Shown here one piece after another: positions 16,545 to 25,098 of a stretch of DNA of 64,000 nt. Each line of letters opens with the position of its first letter. Position 1 is the first letter of the stretch. Made by a program: the position numbers and the translations under genes. Below the pieces are notes generated by a model. That model was given only the letters and a program-made list of their open reading frames with translations, was not told the origin of the DNA and searched no databases. The stretch comes from Acidobacteriota bacterium (lineage in GTDB: Bacteria; Acidobacteriota; Blastocatellia; Pyrinomonadales; Pyrinomonadaceae), in contig JAIVJV010000005.1 of assembly GCA_020199835.1 (NCBI GenBank), positions 92,746-156,745 on the forward strand. Direction: 5' to 3'.

Positions 16545-18200
16545 TTAAGGAATGGCGTTATGACGCCTCAGTTCTACAATGCGATCGGCAGTACGGGCAG
16601 CAATAGCTTCAATGGTCAATGATGGGTTTACGCCGGTCGAAGTTGTGAACACTGAACCGTCACAAACAAAAAGGTTCGGGATGTCATGGGACCGGCAGTC
16701 GGCATTGACGACTGAGTTCATCGGATCGTTCCCCATTCGACACGTCCCAAGCAGGTGCGCCATGCGGTCTGCCGTCCATACGTCTGCGCCGCCGGCAGCT
16801 TCAAGTATCTCCTTCATCTTCCGTTTAGCGTCCGCTATGAGTCTCCTGTCGTTTTCGTGATAAGAAAAGATAACGTGGGGAATTGGCAGCCCATACTGGT
16901 CGCGTTCGGTTTCGTGCACCTTTACGAAATTGTTCTGCTGGGGCAGGATTTCGCCGACAATTCCGATGCCTGAGTAGTAGTTGTAATCGAGCATCGTCCG
17001 TCTGAGCTCAGCTCCCCACAGCCCGCGCGCCGCGCTGATGCGCGAGGCGAAATCGACTGGATGTGGTCCCACGACTTCGATGGTGTAACCGCAGATGAAA
17101 TCCGCATCTGGCATCGTGCGGTTGAAATGTTCGGTCAATGCGCCGCCTGGTGGAGGCGCTTTGTATTGATTTATGCGTTCGCGGAATTTGGCAAAGACCT
17201 GATGGCCGGAGTGGACCATGAAGCACTTGCCAACCATTCCGGATGAGTTAGCAAGACCATCCGGAAAGAGTGAACTAGCGGAGTTCAACAGCAGGCGTGG
17301 TGTTTCGACTGCGTATCCAGCAACCACAACGTTCTTCGCGCGCTGCCTGAATAAGTCTTCGCCACCATCTCGGAAGTGAAGGACACCTGTAACCAAACCA
17401 CGCTTATCGTGCTCGATCTGAGCAGCCATCGAGTTTGGGCGGACCTCGGCTCCAGCCCGAATCGCACGCGGAATATAAGTGACCAGAATTGAACTTTTCG
17501 CATTGGTGGTACAGCCGTAATTGCAAAACCCGCGATAGACACACGGTGGACGATCTTTGTGCGGCGCACTCAGAGTCGCAATTGGAGCGGGTGCTACGGG
17601 AATACCCAGCTTTACACAGCCGCGTACGAGCACCTGTGCTGAAGCATTTAGTTCATGCTCGCGCTGCGGGTATCTTTTCCGCCGTTTTCCCCATGGATAA
17701 TTTGTTGGACCAGCGATCTGTAGAGCCTGTTCGACCTCTTCGTAATAAGGTTCCAGTTCGTCAAACGTCAGCGGCCAATTCAGCAGCTCAGCACGTGCGA
17801 TCTCACCCTCGAGCGAGCGTCGTTGGAAGTCTTCAGGATGGGCGCGCATCGCCACCATCGAATAGTGAACTGTACTACCGCCGACGCCGCGTCCGGAGTT
17901 GTTTGCTCCAAGTTCAACCGGGTCTTCGCCACCTGTGATGCGCTCGTCGGTCCAGATGAGCTTGCGCGAGGCCGTCTCATCTGAGACAAAATCCTTCGTC
18001 GGATCCCAATGTGGTCCGGCGTCCAGGATCACGACTGAAAACCCCGCTTCGGCGAGTTTCGCACCGAGCACCCCACCGCCCGCGCCGGCACCGACGATAC
18101 AGAAGTCCACCTCTTCACGGGAAAGATCACGCATGGGCACCTGCTCGCCGTGAATACCAGGCGCGAAAAGGTGAGACTCATTATTCTTCTCGTCAATCAT
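16545..18200 (-). CDS. GMC-family oxidoreductase (gluconate/glucose dehydrogenase-like large subunit)
   Basis: The ATG at 18200 overlaps the stop of the gamma-type subunit by eight bases and gives 551 residues. The FAD motif is FCIVGAGAGGGVLGAKLAE. The C-terminal GMC_C block has HLLGTCRMGNDP and GVNPSLTIEAIAARTAD. It oxidises an alcohol or sugar and passes electrons on; the paired small subunit implies the membrane-bound three-part gluconate-2-dehydrogenase type. No cytochrome c subunit is adjacent. The downstream convergent neighbour is the Crp gene. Confidence 0.88.
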   Translation of the reverse strand: MIDEKNNESHLFAPGIHGEQVPMRDLSREEVDFCIVGAGAGGGVLGAKLAEAGFSVVILDAGPHWDPTKDFVSDETASRKLIWTDERITGGEDPVELGANNSGRGVGGSTVHYSMVAMRAHPEDFQRRSLEGEIARAELLNWPLTFDELEPYYEEVEQALQIAGPTNYPWGKRRKRYPQREHELNASAQVLVRGCVKLGIPVAPAPIATLSAPHKDRPPCVYRGFCNYGCTTNAKSSILVTYIPRAIRAGAEVRPNSMAAQIEHDKRGLVTGVLHFRDGGEDLFRQRAKNVVVAGYAVETPRLLLNSASSLFPDGLANSSGMVGKCFMVHSGHQVFAKFRERINQYKAPPPGGALTEHFNRTMPDADFICGYTIEVVGPHPVDFASRISAARGLWGAELRRTMLDYNYYSGIGIVGEILPQQNNFVKVHETERDQYGLPIPHVIFSYHENDRRLIADAKRKMKEILEAAGGADVWTADRMAHLLGTCRMGNDPMNSVVNADCRSHDIPNLFVCDGSVFTTSTGVNPSLTIEAIAARTADRIVELRRHNAIP

Positions 18201-18816
18201 GGTCTTCTTGTGCTTCCCATGGATCGACGCCACCTTCCCATTTACGGACGTGGCCGCGTGGTGACGATGGACCGTTGTATCCGATCTCATTCCAGGCGAT
18301 CGGATGCGCGTAGTAAATTTGCACGATCGCAATCACCAATACGCTCGTGAAGAATCCTTGGGCAGGAACGATCTTCCAGGCATCGCCGGGAGATGTACCT
18401 CGTTCAACATGCCTCAGTACTACATCCTGGGATTGCACATCGAGATCACAAAAAGCCTTACCGGCGAAAAGGGCGCGCGCTGTCTCATCAATTCCGGCCA
18501 ATGCCCAGCGCCATGCTTGGCGTTGTGGCGGTAGCTCCTCGTAACGATAGCCATTGTGCCTGTCTTCGTGGAGCTTCTCATCAATCCACGGCACTATCGG
18601 CACCTTCTCGATTTCAGAGCGATCGCTTTGCGGAAGAATTCGATCGACGATGGCAGTCAGCGTGCGCACCTCCTGTTCGGTAAAGAATCGCACAACAGGC
18701 ACATTCTCCAAACGCCGACGGATCACCTCACGCGTCTGATCGTCCCAATCAGGTGACGACCACTTATCTAAAACATCGTACCCCGAATAATGTGAGCGGA
18801 AGTCCTCTCTTTCCAT
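18193..18816 (-). CDS. Gluconate 2-dehydrogenase subunit 3 family protein
   Basis: 207 residues. The helical domain FFTEQEVRTLTAIVDRILPQ is the signature of PF13618, the small subunit that partners GMC flavoproteins. Its end FFTSVLVIAIVQIYYAHP is typical as well. No Tat signal is obvious at the N-terminus, which is unusual for the family. The 8-base overlap with the downstream flavoprotein gene points to translational coupling and a fixed complex. Confidence 0.85.
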   Translation of the reverse strand: MEREDFRSHYSGYDVLDKWSSPDWDDQTREVIRRRLENVPVVRFFTEQEVRTLTAIVDRILPQSDRSEIEKVPIVPWIDEKLHEDRHNGYRYEELPPQRQAWRWALAGIDETARALFAGKAFCDLDVQSQDVVLRHVERGTSPGDAWKIVPAQGFFTSVLVIAIVQIYYAHPIAWNEIGYNGPSSPRGHVRKWEGGVDPWEAQEDHD

Positions 18817-18835
18817 GACGTAATCTTGTCTACAA

Positions 18836-20146
18836 TCAGTTGCTGGTTCCTAACCATCCGCCGGTAAATCCCGCGCGCCGCAATCCAGCAACTATGTAGG
18901 GACATTTGCGCATCAATCGCCATAAGAATCCAGTTCTATAGTTTTCGATCATCATCACAATTGGTCCTTGGTCCAGGCCATAATAACCCTTAGAAACCCA
19001 ACCCTTACCTTTCCGGTTGCCGGAACTAAAGGTAGCGTTGTAGCTACACTTGAATCCGTATTTGCTGGTCATTTCCGGATAATTCTCGTTGATGTATTTG
19101 AGTGATGGCAGCACTACTTCAGGTGCGAAAGGCAGCGAACCCGCGACGGCCCAAGGCGCAAGCGTGCCATCGTCAGGACCATTGGGAATGCTCCGCGCGC
19201 GATAATCGTAGAACCGCCGGATACGACCATTGATGCGCCGCACCGCCGGGCCTGGACCATCAGTCGCTGTGATGCCCCAGGAATAGCGACCATAACCAAT
19301 TAGCTTTCGTGGATTCCGCTGCGCATAAGATTGGTGGGCATAAATCGCGCGGCGGCTGTTCTCAAAATAATCTATTGCCTTCACGCGCATGTATTCATCC
19401 TGTATGCCGCGAAAATCAATCCACATGTGTGACAGATGGTGCATAAAAAGTGGACCAGCATAGACAAACTCATGTCCATACAGTTTTCTCCACCTGTAGG
19501 TTCGCGTCCACGCTTTATAGCTTTCAGCCGGAAGTGGAAAGGTCGGTGATGCAAGGCCGAGAATATACAGAATGAGAGCTTCGTTGTAGCCGGTCCAGCG
19601 ATGCTTGATGAATCCGGTCTCCGGTTTCCAGCCATGCGTCACTGCGAGACCACGATTCTGGGCCCAGTGCCAGTTCGCGCGACTATAAAGTGTCTCTGCA
19701 AGAGTGCGGATTTCGCGTTCCTCTTTCGTGTCGCGATCGAAATACATGGCTGCAGTGAGCGCCCCCGCAAGCAGGTATGTCGTATCGATGGTTGAAATTT
19801 CCGACTTCCAGGCGCGCTTGCCTGTTTTCATATCGAGGAAATGATAATAAAAGCCGTTATAACCTATCGCTTCAGGTCCGGTGCCTTGTGGACCGTGAGT
19901 GAAAAATCGCAAACTCAGTAAGGTGCGCTTTATTGCTTCGGCGCGGGTCATGTAACCGCGCTCAACGCCGATCGGGTAGGCTGTGAGGGCAAAAGCGACT
20001 ACGGCTATAGATGCCGGGGCGTCCTGCTTCGTGTTGTCTGGGATAAGCCCATTCTCCAAATTGAGCTCGTCCGCAAAATACTTGAACGTATCGCGTTCGA
20101 GCTGGGCCAGATCTTCATCGTTGAGTGATTGCTGTATTACCTTCAT
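18836..20146 (-). CDS. Putative glucoamylase/GH144-like glucan hydrolase
   Basis: 436 residues with the DUF (PF10091) glucoamylase-like alpha-alpha barrel, the family that includes GH144 endo-beta-1,2-glucanases. Typical segments are DTFKYFADELNLENGLIPD near the start, WTGYNEALILYILGLASP, HHLSHMWIDFRG, and YGLDQGPIVMMIENYRTG near the end. There is no signal peptide, so the enzyme is probably cytoplasmic. It starts ten bases after a GH39-like gene and precedes the gluconate-dehydrogenase pair, suggesting breakdown of an oligosaccharide to a sugar that is then oxidised. Confidence 0.8.
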   Translation of the reverse strand: MKVIQQSLNDEDLAQLERDTFKYFADELNLENGLIPDNTKQDAPASIAVVAFALTAYPIGVERGYMTRAEAIKRTLLSLRFFTHGPQGTGPEAIGYNGFYYHFLDMKTGKRAWKSEISTIDTTYLLAGALTAAMYFDRDTKEEREIRTLAETLYSRANWHWAQNRGLAVTHGWKPETGFIKHRWTGYNEALILYILGLASPTFPLPAESYKAWTRTYRWRKLYGHEFVYAGPLFMHHLSHMWIDFRGIQDEYMRVKAIDYFENSRRAIYAHQSYAQRNPRKLIGYGRYSWGITATDGPGPAVRRINGRIRRFYDYRARSIPNGPDDGTLAPWAVAGSLPFAPEVVLPSLKYINENYPEMTSKYGFKCSYNATFSSGNRKGKGWVSKGYYGLDQGPIVMMIENYRTGFLWRLMRKCPYIVAGLRRAGFTGGWLGTSN

Positions 20147-20156
20147 GTCAACCCGG

Positions 20157-21596
20157 TCATTGAAGCTCCACCGTTATCGCCGCGACAGCATGTGGCTGTA
20201 GCGACGTCTCCAGATACATTACTCGGTCTTTGTATTTCCAACTCTGTCGCTCTTTGACTAGCAGTGATGCTTTCTCTAGTTGTTCGACTTGCTTTGCGGA
20301 CAAATACTCCGGCTCGCCCATTTCCTGCCACAGCAGCTTGGGATTCGCATGCTCGCTGTCAATCCTTTGCACGTAGACTTCGGCTGGTTTGGGCATATTG
20401 TCGAGGTGGATGTTGACATGCTCAGACTCAATTGAATGTTCCGGTGTCGCATGGTTCGTGAGAACAACTGTGAGTGCGGACTTCTTTCGTATCACTGAAG
20501 CATCAACCGTTTCGTGCAGACCGTCCACCAGCAGTTGTTCAGTGCCGACGTCATGCAAGAGCTGGAACGCGCGATACACCGGTTTTGGAATGCCATGTAG
20601 GTTTAGCAAACCAAATCCACCATGAAACGGCGTCGATGGAAAATAGTTTTCTTCGAAAATGTCCGAGAAGGTCCAGAAGCTGTAGCCTTCTACGAGACCT
20701 TTAGCTTCCATTATCGTAGCCACCGCAAAGGCAGCGCTGTAGGACTCGTCATGTAATGGGTCTCGAGGATCTGAGGAGGAGTTCCATTCCGTATAGTAGA
20801 CTGGTTTTCCAGCAGCGCGACGGCGCGTATCTTGCGCCACTTCCCGCAAGATTCCTCGCTGACTCAACGAGAGTTTAACCTCAGTCTTGTCGTCCTCTTT
20901 GCCAAAGTCATCGGTTGGGTAGTGATGCGTGCTGATGAAATCCACAGGCACGTTGTTGTGTTCACAAAAGTCAACAAACTCATCGATCCACTTGCTCTTC
21001 GCCGTGGCCGGGCCACCTACTCTCAGTGAGCCATCCACACTCTTGATAGCCTCAGCCGTGAAGCGATACAGCTTGAAATAGTCGCGCTGTGTACCTGTCC
21101 AGAAGTGTTTGAGATTGGGTTCGTTCCATACCTCAAAGAACCACTGACGCACCTGGTTTGGTCCATAGCGATCGACAAGATGAGCAACGAACTCCCGGAT
21201 GCAGCTGGCCCACCGTTTGAAATCTTCCGGAGGTGTTACATTCGCTTGGTAGTGAAAGACGGTTTTGCGACCCGATGCCAGCGCCTCCGGCATGAAGCTC
21301 AACTCCACAAACGGCTTCATCCCTATCGAGAGGAGATAGTCGAAGATCTGATCGGCATTAAAGAAAGAATAGAGAGTTTTTCGGTTCTCATTTCTAACCG
21401 TGCCCACGTCATCTGAAAGCAAACCATGGAAGCGAACATACTGAAATCCAAGCTCTTCATGACAACGCTTAAGTTGGCTTTGCCAATCGGCCCTCAAAGC
21501 CATCAAGGCGTGATCGCTCCCGACACAGTGCTCCCAAAAATGCGGGAAGGGCGTCGCCTCTGAGGCTACGTCGCAGAAAAAATCGATGCTGCTCAT
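20157..21596 (-). CDS. GH39-like glycoside hydrolase (beta-xylosidase type)
   Basis: 479 residues from the ATG at 21596; ATG 21617 is an alternative that overlaps the upstream gene. It has a (beta/alpha)8 barrel with the acid/base Glu in FFEVWNEPNLKHFW and the nucleophile Glu in KPVYYTEWNSSSD, both in clan GH-A positions. LGFQYVRFHGLLSDD is the typical GH39 start. A beta-sandwich tail follows. No signal peptide. The substrate could be a xyloside or another beta-glycoside. Confidence 0.83.
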   Translation of the reverse strand: MSSIDFFCDVASEATPFPHFWEHCVGSDHALMALRADWQSQLKRCHEELGFQYVRFHGLLSDDVGTVRNENRKTLYSFFNADQIFDYLLSIGMKPFVELSFMPEALASGRKTVFHYQANVTPPEDFKRWASCIREFVAHLVDRYGPNQVRQWFFEVWNEPNLKHFWTGTQRDYFKLYRFTAEAIKSVDGSLRVGGPATAKSKWIDEFVDFCEHNNVPVDFISTHHYPTDDFGKEDDKTEVKLSLSQRGILREVAQDTRRRAAGKPVYYTEWNSSSDPRDPLHDESYSAAFAVATIMEAKGLVEGYSFWTFSDIFEENYFPSTPFHGGFGLLNLHGIPKPVYRAFQLLHDVGTEQLLVDGLHETVDASVIRKKSALTVVLTNHATPEHSIESEHVNIHLDNMPKPAEVYVQRIDSEHANPKLLWQEMGEPEYLSAKQVEQLEKASLLVKERQSWKYKDRVMYLETSLQPHAVAAITVELQ

Positions 21597-21606
21597 CGGC
21601 TCTTGC

Positions 21607-22170
21607 TCATATTGCATTTCGCACGGAGCGTCTGACGATTTCCGTGGTGAGGCCGTAAACGAAATGCGACGCGAGCGCATAGACGTGCGTCGAGAGCGGA
21701 TACGCTGTTGGACCTTTGGATAGGCCTAGCAATGGGACCGCGCCTTCATCGACTACCAGCCAGAAGGCAGCGCCAAATGGCAGACCTGCACCCACTGTTA
21801 CTTCTGGTAACACTTCGGCGACAGCGCCATATAACCCACCGACGCCCGTACCCAGACCATAGTGAACAGCGGGGCCGCCGATCTTCTTCTCGGCTTTAGT
21901 CAATTTATGATCAAACAACCCTTCGGAAATCGCGGAGGCGGCCCGCACTGTCGTGTCATCCTGCTCTTCACCATTTGACTGCCGCTCTGATTGCTGACTT
22001 TCCTGGGGCGAAGCTTGCGCGCTCTGATTCCGATCGTCACTATTAGCGAGCTTGAGCCACACATCCTGAAACCGGTTCATTGTCCAGGATGCAACCAGCC
22101 CGGCAACGAGGCCGGCAGCCAATCCCTTCACGACATCGTTACCGTCGTTCATTTGTGCTTTATTACCCAT
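21607..22170 (-). CDS. DUF1440 (YagU-like) inner-membrane protein
   Basis: 187 residues with a GGAGG-rich leader. An N-terminal membrane helix (KGLAAGLVAGLVASWTMN) and helices around 100-180 enclose a charged Gln/Glu/Ser-rich loop. Segments GGPAVHYGLGTGVGGLYGA, FWLVVDEGAVPLLGLS and YPLSTHVYALASHFVYG recur almost word for word in the C-terminal half of the selenoprotein at 29448-30710. The function of DUF1440 is poorly known; acid resistance was reported for YagU of E. coli. Confidence 0.82.
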   Translation of the reverse strand: MGNKAQMNDGNDVVKGLAAGLVAGLVASWTMNRFQDVWLKLANSDDRNQSAQASPQESQQSERQSNGEEQDDTTVRAASAISEGLFDHKLTKAEKKIGGPAVHYGLGTGVGGLYGAVAEVLPEVTVGAGLPFGAAFWLVVDEGAVPLLGLSKGPTAYPLSTHVYALASHFVYGLTTEIVRRSVRNAI

Positions 22171-22210
22171 GACTGTATTTCCTCCATTTCCTCCCCTTTT
22201 TCGATCTGTT

Positions 22211-23029
22211 TCACAATAGATAGACCGTCACGAGACCGACTCCAGCGAATGCTGCAAAGAGGGCAGGCGCCCACGCCGGCGGTCCCTCAAGCAAGTTGAA
22301 CTGTAATATATACAGACCAGCCATCTGACGGCCGAAGCCGCGCAGGTGCATTCCCAGGCCGATGAAGCCAATCAAGAATGTCAGCCACAACAGAATCTTC
22401 AACGCGACAAGCATCACGTTGTTAGGAGCAAGCGCGATCCAAGTGGTGGTGATGACGGTGAGAACCGGCGCGGACAATGGTGCATACATCGCCGGGTTAT
22501 TGAATGCACCGCGATAGTGCAGGATCGCAGTCTGCATGATGGCTCCTGTGAGCGCAATCGCCACCAGAATAAGCAGTAGGCCACGCACACTTAATCCGCC
22601 GATACTCGCGTCGCCCGCTAGACCGCGCGCTGCAATAATGGCCAGCACGCCAGTTAGCGCGAGTGCGAGGGGTGCGAGTTGAGGCGCCCCATACATCAGA
22701 TAATGCAGTAGCCACTTATAGCCGCCGGGCTTCTTCGCAATGCCGAAGTAATGATGAAAAGCAAAACCGATTAGGCCCGAAGCTACCGCCACCCAACCTG
22801 CGCCGCGCAACGCCCTGTTGATCCATCCAGTGGTCGGCGCTATTGCCGCAGCTCCAGCCGCAACAATCAACAGGCCGCCACTAATGAATGGGGCGTATTG
22901 AACTCGGAAAGTGAAACCTGATCGGTAGTGTCCTGCTAATGCATCTGCCAGCAGTAACAGAGTCAGGACCGCTGTCAACAGTGCGATCCATTGGAACGGG
23001 AGCAGACCAATGAACGAAGTACCTGTCAC
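22211..23029 (-). CDS. Polytopic membrane protein of unknown function
   Basis: 272 residues, about seven hydrophobic helices, and a His pair (AFHHYFGIAKKPGG) that could bind a metal or haem. It overlaps the DUF2231 gene by four bases (ATGA), so the two are translated together and may form one membrane complex. No family could be named with confidence. Confidence 0.75.
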   Translation of the reverse strand: MTGTSFIGLLPFQWIALLTAVLTLLLLADALAGHYRSGFTFRVQYAPFISGGLLIVAAGAAAIAPTTGWINRALRGAGWVAVASGLIGFAFHHYFGIAKKPGGYKWLLHYLMYGAPQLAPLALALTGVLAIIAARGLAGDASIGGLSVRGLLLILVAIALTGAIMQTAILHYRGAFNNPAMYAPLSAPVLTVITTTWIALAPNNVMLVALKILLWLTFLIGFIGLGMHLRGFGRQMAGLYILQFNLLEGPPAWAPALFAAFAGVGLVTVYLL

Positions 23030-23628
23030 GCTGCCTCTCCTCGTTTGTTCCGAATGATAGACTCCAGCTGGGACTTTGATTGGACCATCTGTGGTGGCGG
23101 AGACTTTGCCCCTTGATCCGGTAATTCGCGATATGTCTGCTCAACCTCCACGCCATAACGGTAGACGAGTTCGCCGCCGAGGTAACCCTGAACGGTCATC
23201 ACCAATGACACAATCCCAAGTGCTGCAAGATACAACCAGGACAGACGCCGTTCACCTTGCCACAACGACACACGCCAGATAGTGATTGTGACGAGCAGTC
23301 CGTAAAACACCAATCCCAGCGCCATGTGCGCACGGAGGAATGATCTCGCTTCGCCTTCTTCAACAGGCGCTCGCGTGCTTGAGGTAAAACCGGTTGATAT
23401 GGTCATGAGAGTCAACACGGCGGCACCAACAAGGGTCCACCCGCCGGCAGCCGTGAGAGAGACGTACTCAAGAAAAAAGCCGAGAGCATCGAAAACCAAC
23501 GAAGCAGCAGTGAGCGCGATCGTGAAGTGAACGAAGATCGGATGCAGTGGCGCGCCAAATTTGATCAAACTCATAGCCTGTCGCAGGCTTGTCACGGTTC
23601 CGCCGCGTTCTGTCCGTCTCCTCATCAT
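23026..23628 (-). CDS. DUF2231-type membrane protein
   Basis: 200 residues. The DUF2231 signature FGAPLHPIFVHFTIALTAAS, with its conserved His residues, opens the protein and four to five helices follow. It overlaps the LarA-like gene upstream and the membrane protein downstream by four bases each. DUF2231 proteins are suspected redox or cytochrome-associated membrane proteins; the function is unknown. Confidence 0.82.
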   Translation of the reverse strand: MMRRRTERGGTVTSLRQAMSLIKFGAPLHPIFVHFTIALTAASLVFDALGFFLEYVSLTAAGGWTLVGAAVLTLMTISTGFTSSTRAPVEEGEARSFLRAHMALGLVFYGLLVTITIWRVSLWQGERRLSWLYLAALGIVSLVMTVQGYLGGELVYRYGVEVEQTYRELPDQGAKSPPPQMVQSKSQLESIIRNKRGEAA

Positions 23629-24908
23629 GCGGCGTTCTCCTTTTCAGCGATGCATGGAAGTACGTGTCCGCCGTGGTTCAGGACAGCAATCTTCGCACTG
23701 CGGCCTTGGCGGTTAAAAGCCAGCTCCAATGCTTCCTCCGCAGTTGCCGCATAACGAAGATCAAGTCTTTCTGTATTCTGTTGAGTCACGCCAGGTGAGA
23801 CCAGAATGCAGTCGCAGCGGTCTACGATCTGGGCCAGGTCCCCGAGCACCGATACGCCAACAATATCGTCAACCTCGCCTGCCTCAACTATTCGCACAAT
23901 TTCAGGGAACGGGCGATATCCGATCCGGAGTAAATTCGAATGATTGTCGGCGACACCTTCCGGATTAGGCGATACTACGATGAGTGTGCCGCCATCGCGC
24001 ACGGCCATGGTGCCGGAATAGAACGCTTTCGCCGATTGCCAAAGATCACGGTCAGACGGATAGGAGTCGATTAACACGATATCGGCGCGTTGCGGCAGAG
24101 ACACTGCGTTTAGTTCTTCCGAAAGTTTGCAGCCAGCGCGATGAGCCTGGATGGGATCCCCAACGAAACAACCGACTATTTTGCCTGCGCGATCCGAAAC
24201 CGTATTAACGATATAACGCAAGCCGACGATTCGCGCTGCTTCCTCGATGCGCAAGCGCATAGAGTTTTCTGGCACGCCCATTACCGTTTCCGACGGGCGC
24301 TGCGCAGCTTCCCATTGATTGCGCTCCTGCATCTCTCTTCCGGAGATGCCCGGAAAAACGATCTTTGCCCCGCCGGAAAAGCCTTTGATCCGGTGTGGCA
24401 CAATAGATCCCAGACCGATCACGAAATCCGCTTCCCGAAGCAGTCTGTTGGCTGTGATGAGCGTGCCGTCGCTGGTCCGTCCGAAATCGTGAAGATTTGA
24501 GTCCTCCAGCCAGTAATGTTGATAGACCTTGAAACGACCGTAGAACTCGCCTAGCTTCTTCCTAATCTCCTTTTCACTCATCTCGCGGTGCGTGCCCTGG
24601 GCCGTTAGCAGGACAATTTGCTGGTCCAAAACCCCGATGGTCCATAACTCTCTTAAGACGTGATGGAGGAGGAGCGAAATTGGTGTGCCCCGCGTTCCAT
24701 CATCTATCAGGATGAGGATACGATCGGTGGACTTCACTGCGTCCCGCAAGCGTGGGGCTCCATGCGGTCGCTCGAAACCACGGGCCATCACCTCTTCTTC
24801 GACGTTTTCATTGGCCGCGCGCGGCGCGTAAACTCCCAACAGGTTCGCGTCCGGCACTTCAACCGAATCGATCTCGTGATACCCGGGATATTGAAAACTA
24901 ATCTTCAT
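23625..24908 (-). CDS. LarA-like nickel-pincer-family racemase/epimerase
   Basis: 427 residues, the usual LarA length. DRILILIDDGTRGTPI, LLTAQGTHREMSEKEI and IVPHRIKGFSGGAKIVFPG match the catalytic segments of the family, including the His and Lys that hold the nickel-pincer cofactor in lactate racemase. No larB, larC or larE gene for cofactor synthesis lies nearby, so those must be elsewhere. The substrate may be another 2-hydroxy acid. The pyruvate-oxidase-like enzyme upstream fits lactate or pyruvate use. Confidence 0.85.
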   Translation of the reverse strand: MKISFQYPGYHEIDSVEVPDANLLGVYAPRAANENVEEEVMARGFERPHGAPRLRDAVKSTDRILILIDDGTRGTPISLLLHHVLRELWTIGVLDQQIVLLTAQGTHREMSEKEIRKKLGEFYGRFKVYQHYWLEDSNLHDFGRTSDGTLITANRLLREADFVIGLGSIVPHRIKGFSGGAKIVFPGISGREMQERNQWEAAQRPSETVMGVPENSMRLRIEEAARIVGLRYIVNTVSDRAGKIVGCFVGDPIQAHRAGCKLSEELNAVSLPQRADIVLIDSYPSDRDLWQSAKAFYSGTMAVRDGGTLIVVSPNPEGVADNHSNLLRIGYRPFPEIVRIVEAGEVDDIVGVSVLGDLAQIVDRCDCILVSPGVTQQNTERLDLRYAATAEEALELAFNRQGRSAKIAVLNHGGHVLPCIAEKENAA

Positions 24909-25071
24909 CGATGAATACTGAGCTCACAAACTGATTCGGATAAGGCCAGATCAGTCTCTTTATCCATGTGCTGAGGTGCTGAGGTGATTCCGCCAGAATC
25001 ACTTCCGATCCTCGAGAGTAGCGCGCATCCACCCACAATTGTCGTCTTTCTCTTATGAAGTTCCTGCTCAT
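24898..25071 (-). CDS. Small ORF between TPP-enzyme and LarA-like genes (doubtful)
   Basis: 57 codons from an ATG at 25071 with CCGGAG nine bases before it. It exactly fills the gap and overlaps the LarA-like start by 11 bases. The sequence contains a tandem CACCTCAG repeat and a Trp-rich segment (WIKRLIWPYPNQF). No family is recognised. It may be a leader peptide, a remnant, or not coding. Confidence 0.3.
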   Translation of the reverse strand: MSRNFIRERRQLWVDARYSRGSEVILAESPQHLSTWIKRLIWPYPNQFVSSVFIDED

Positions 25072-25098
25072 TGCGGGCAACTCCGGCGATAGCACTCT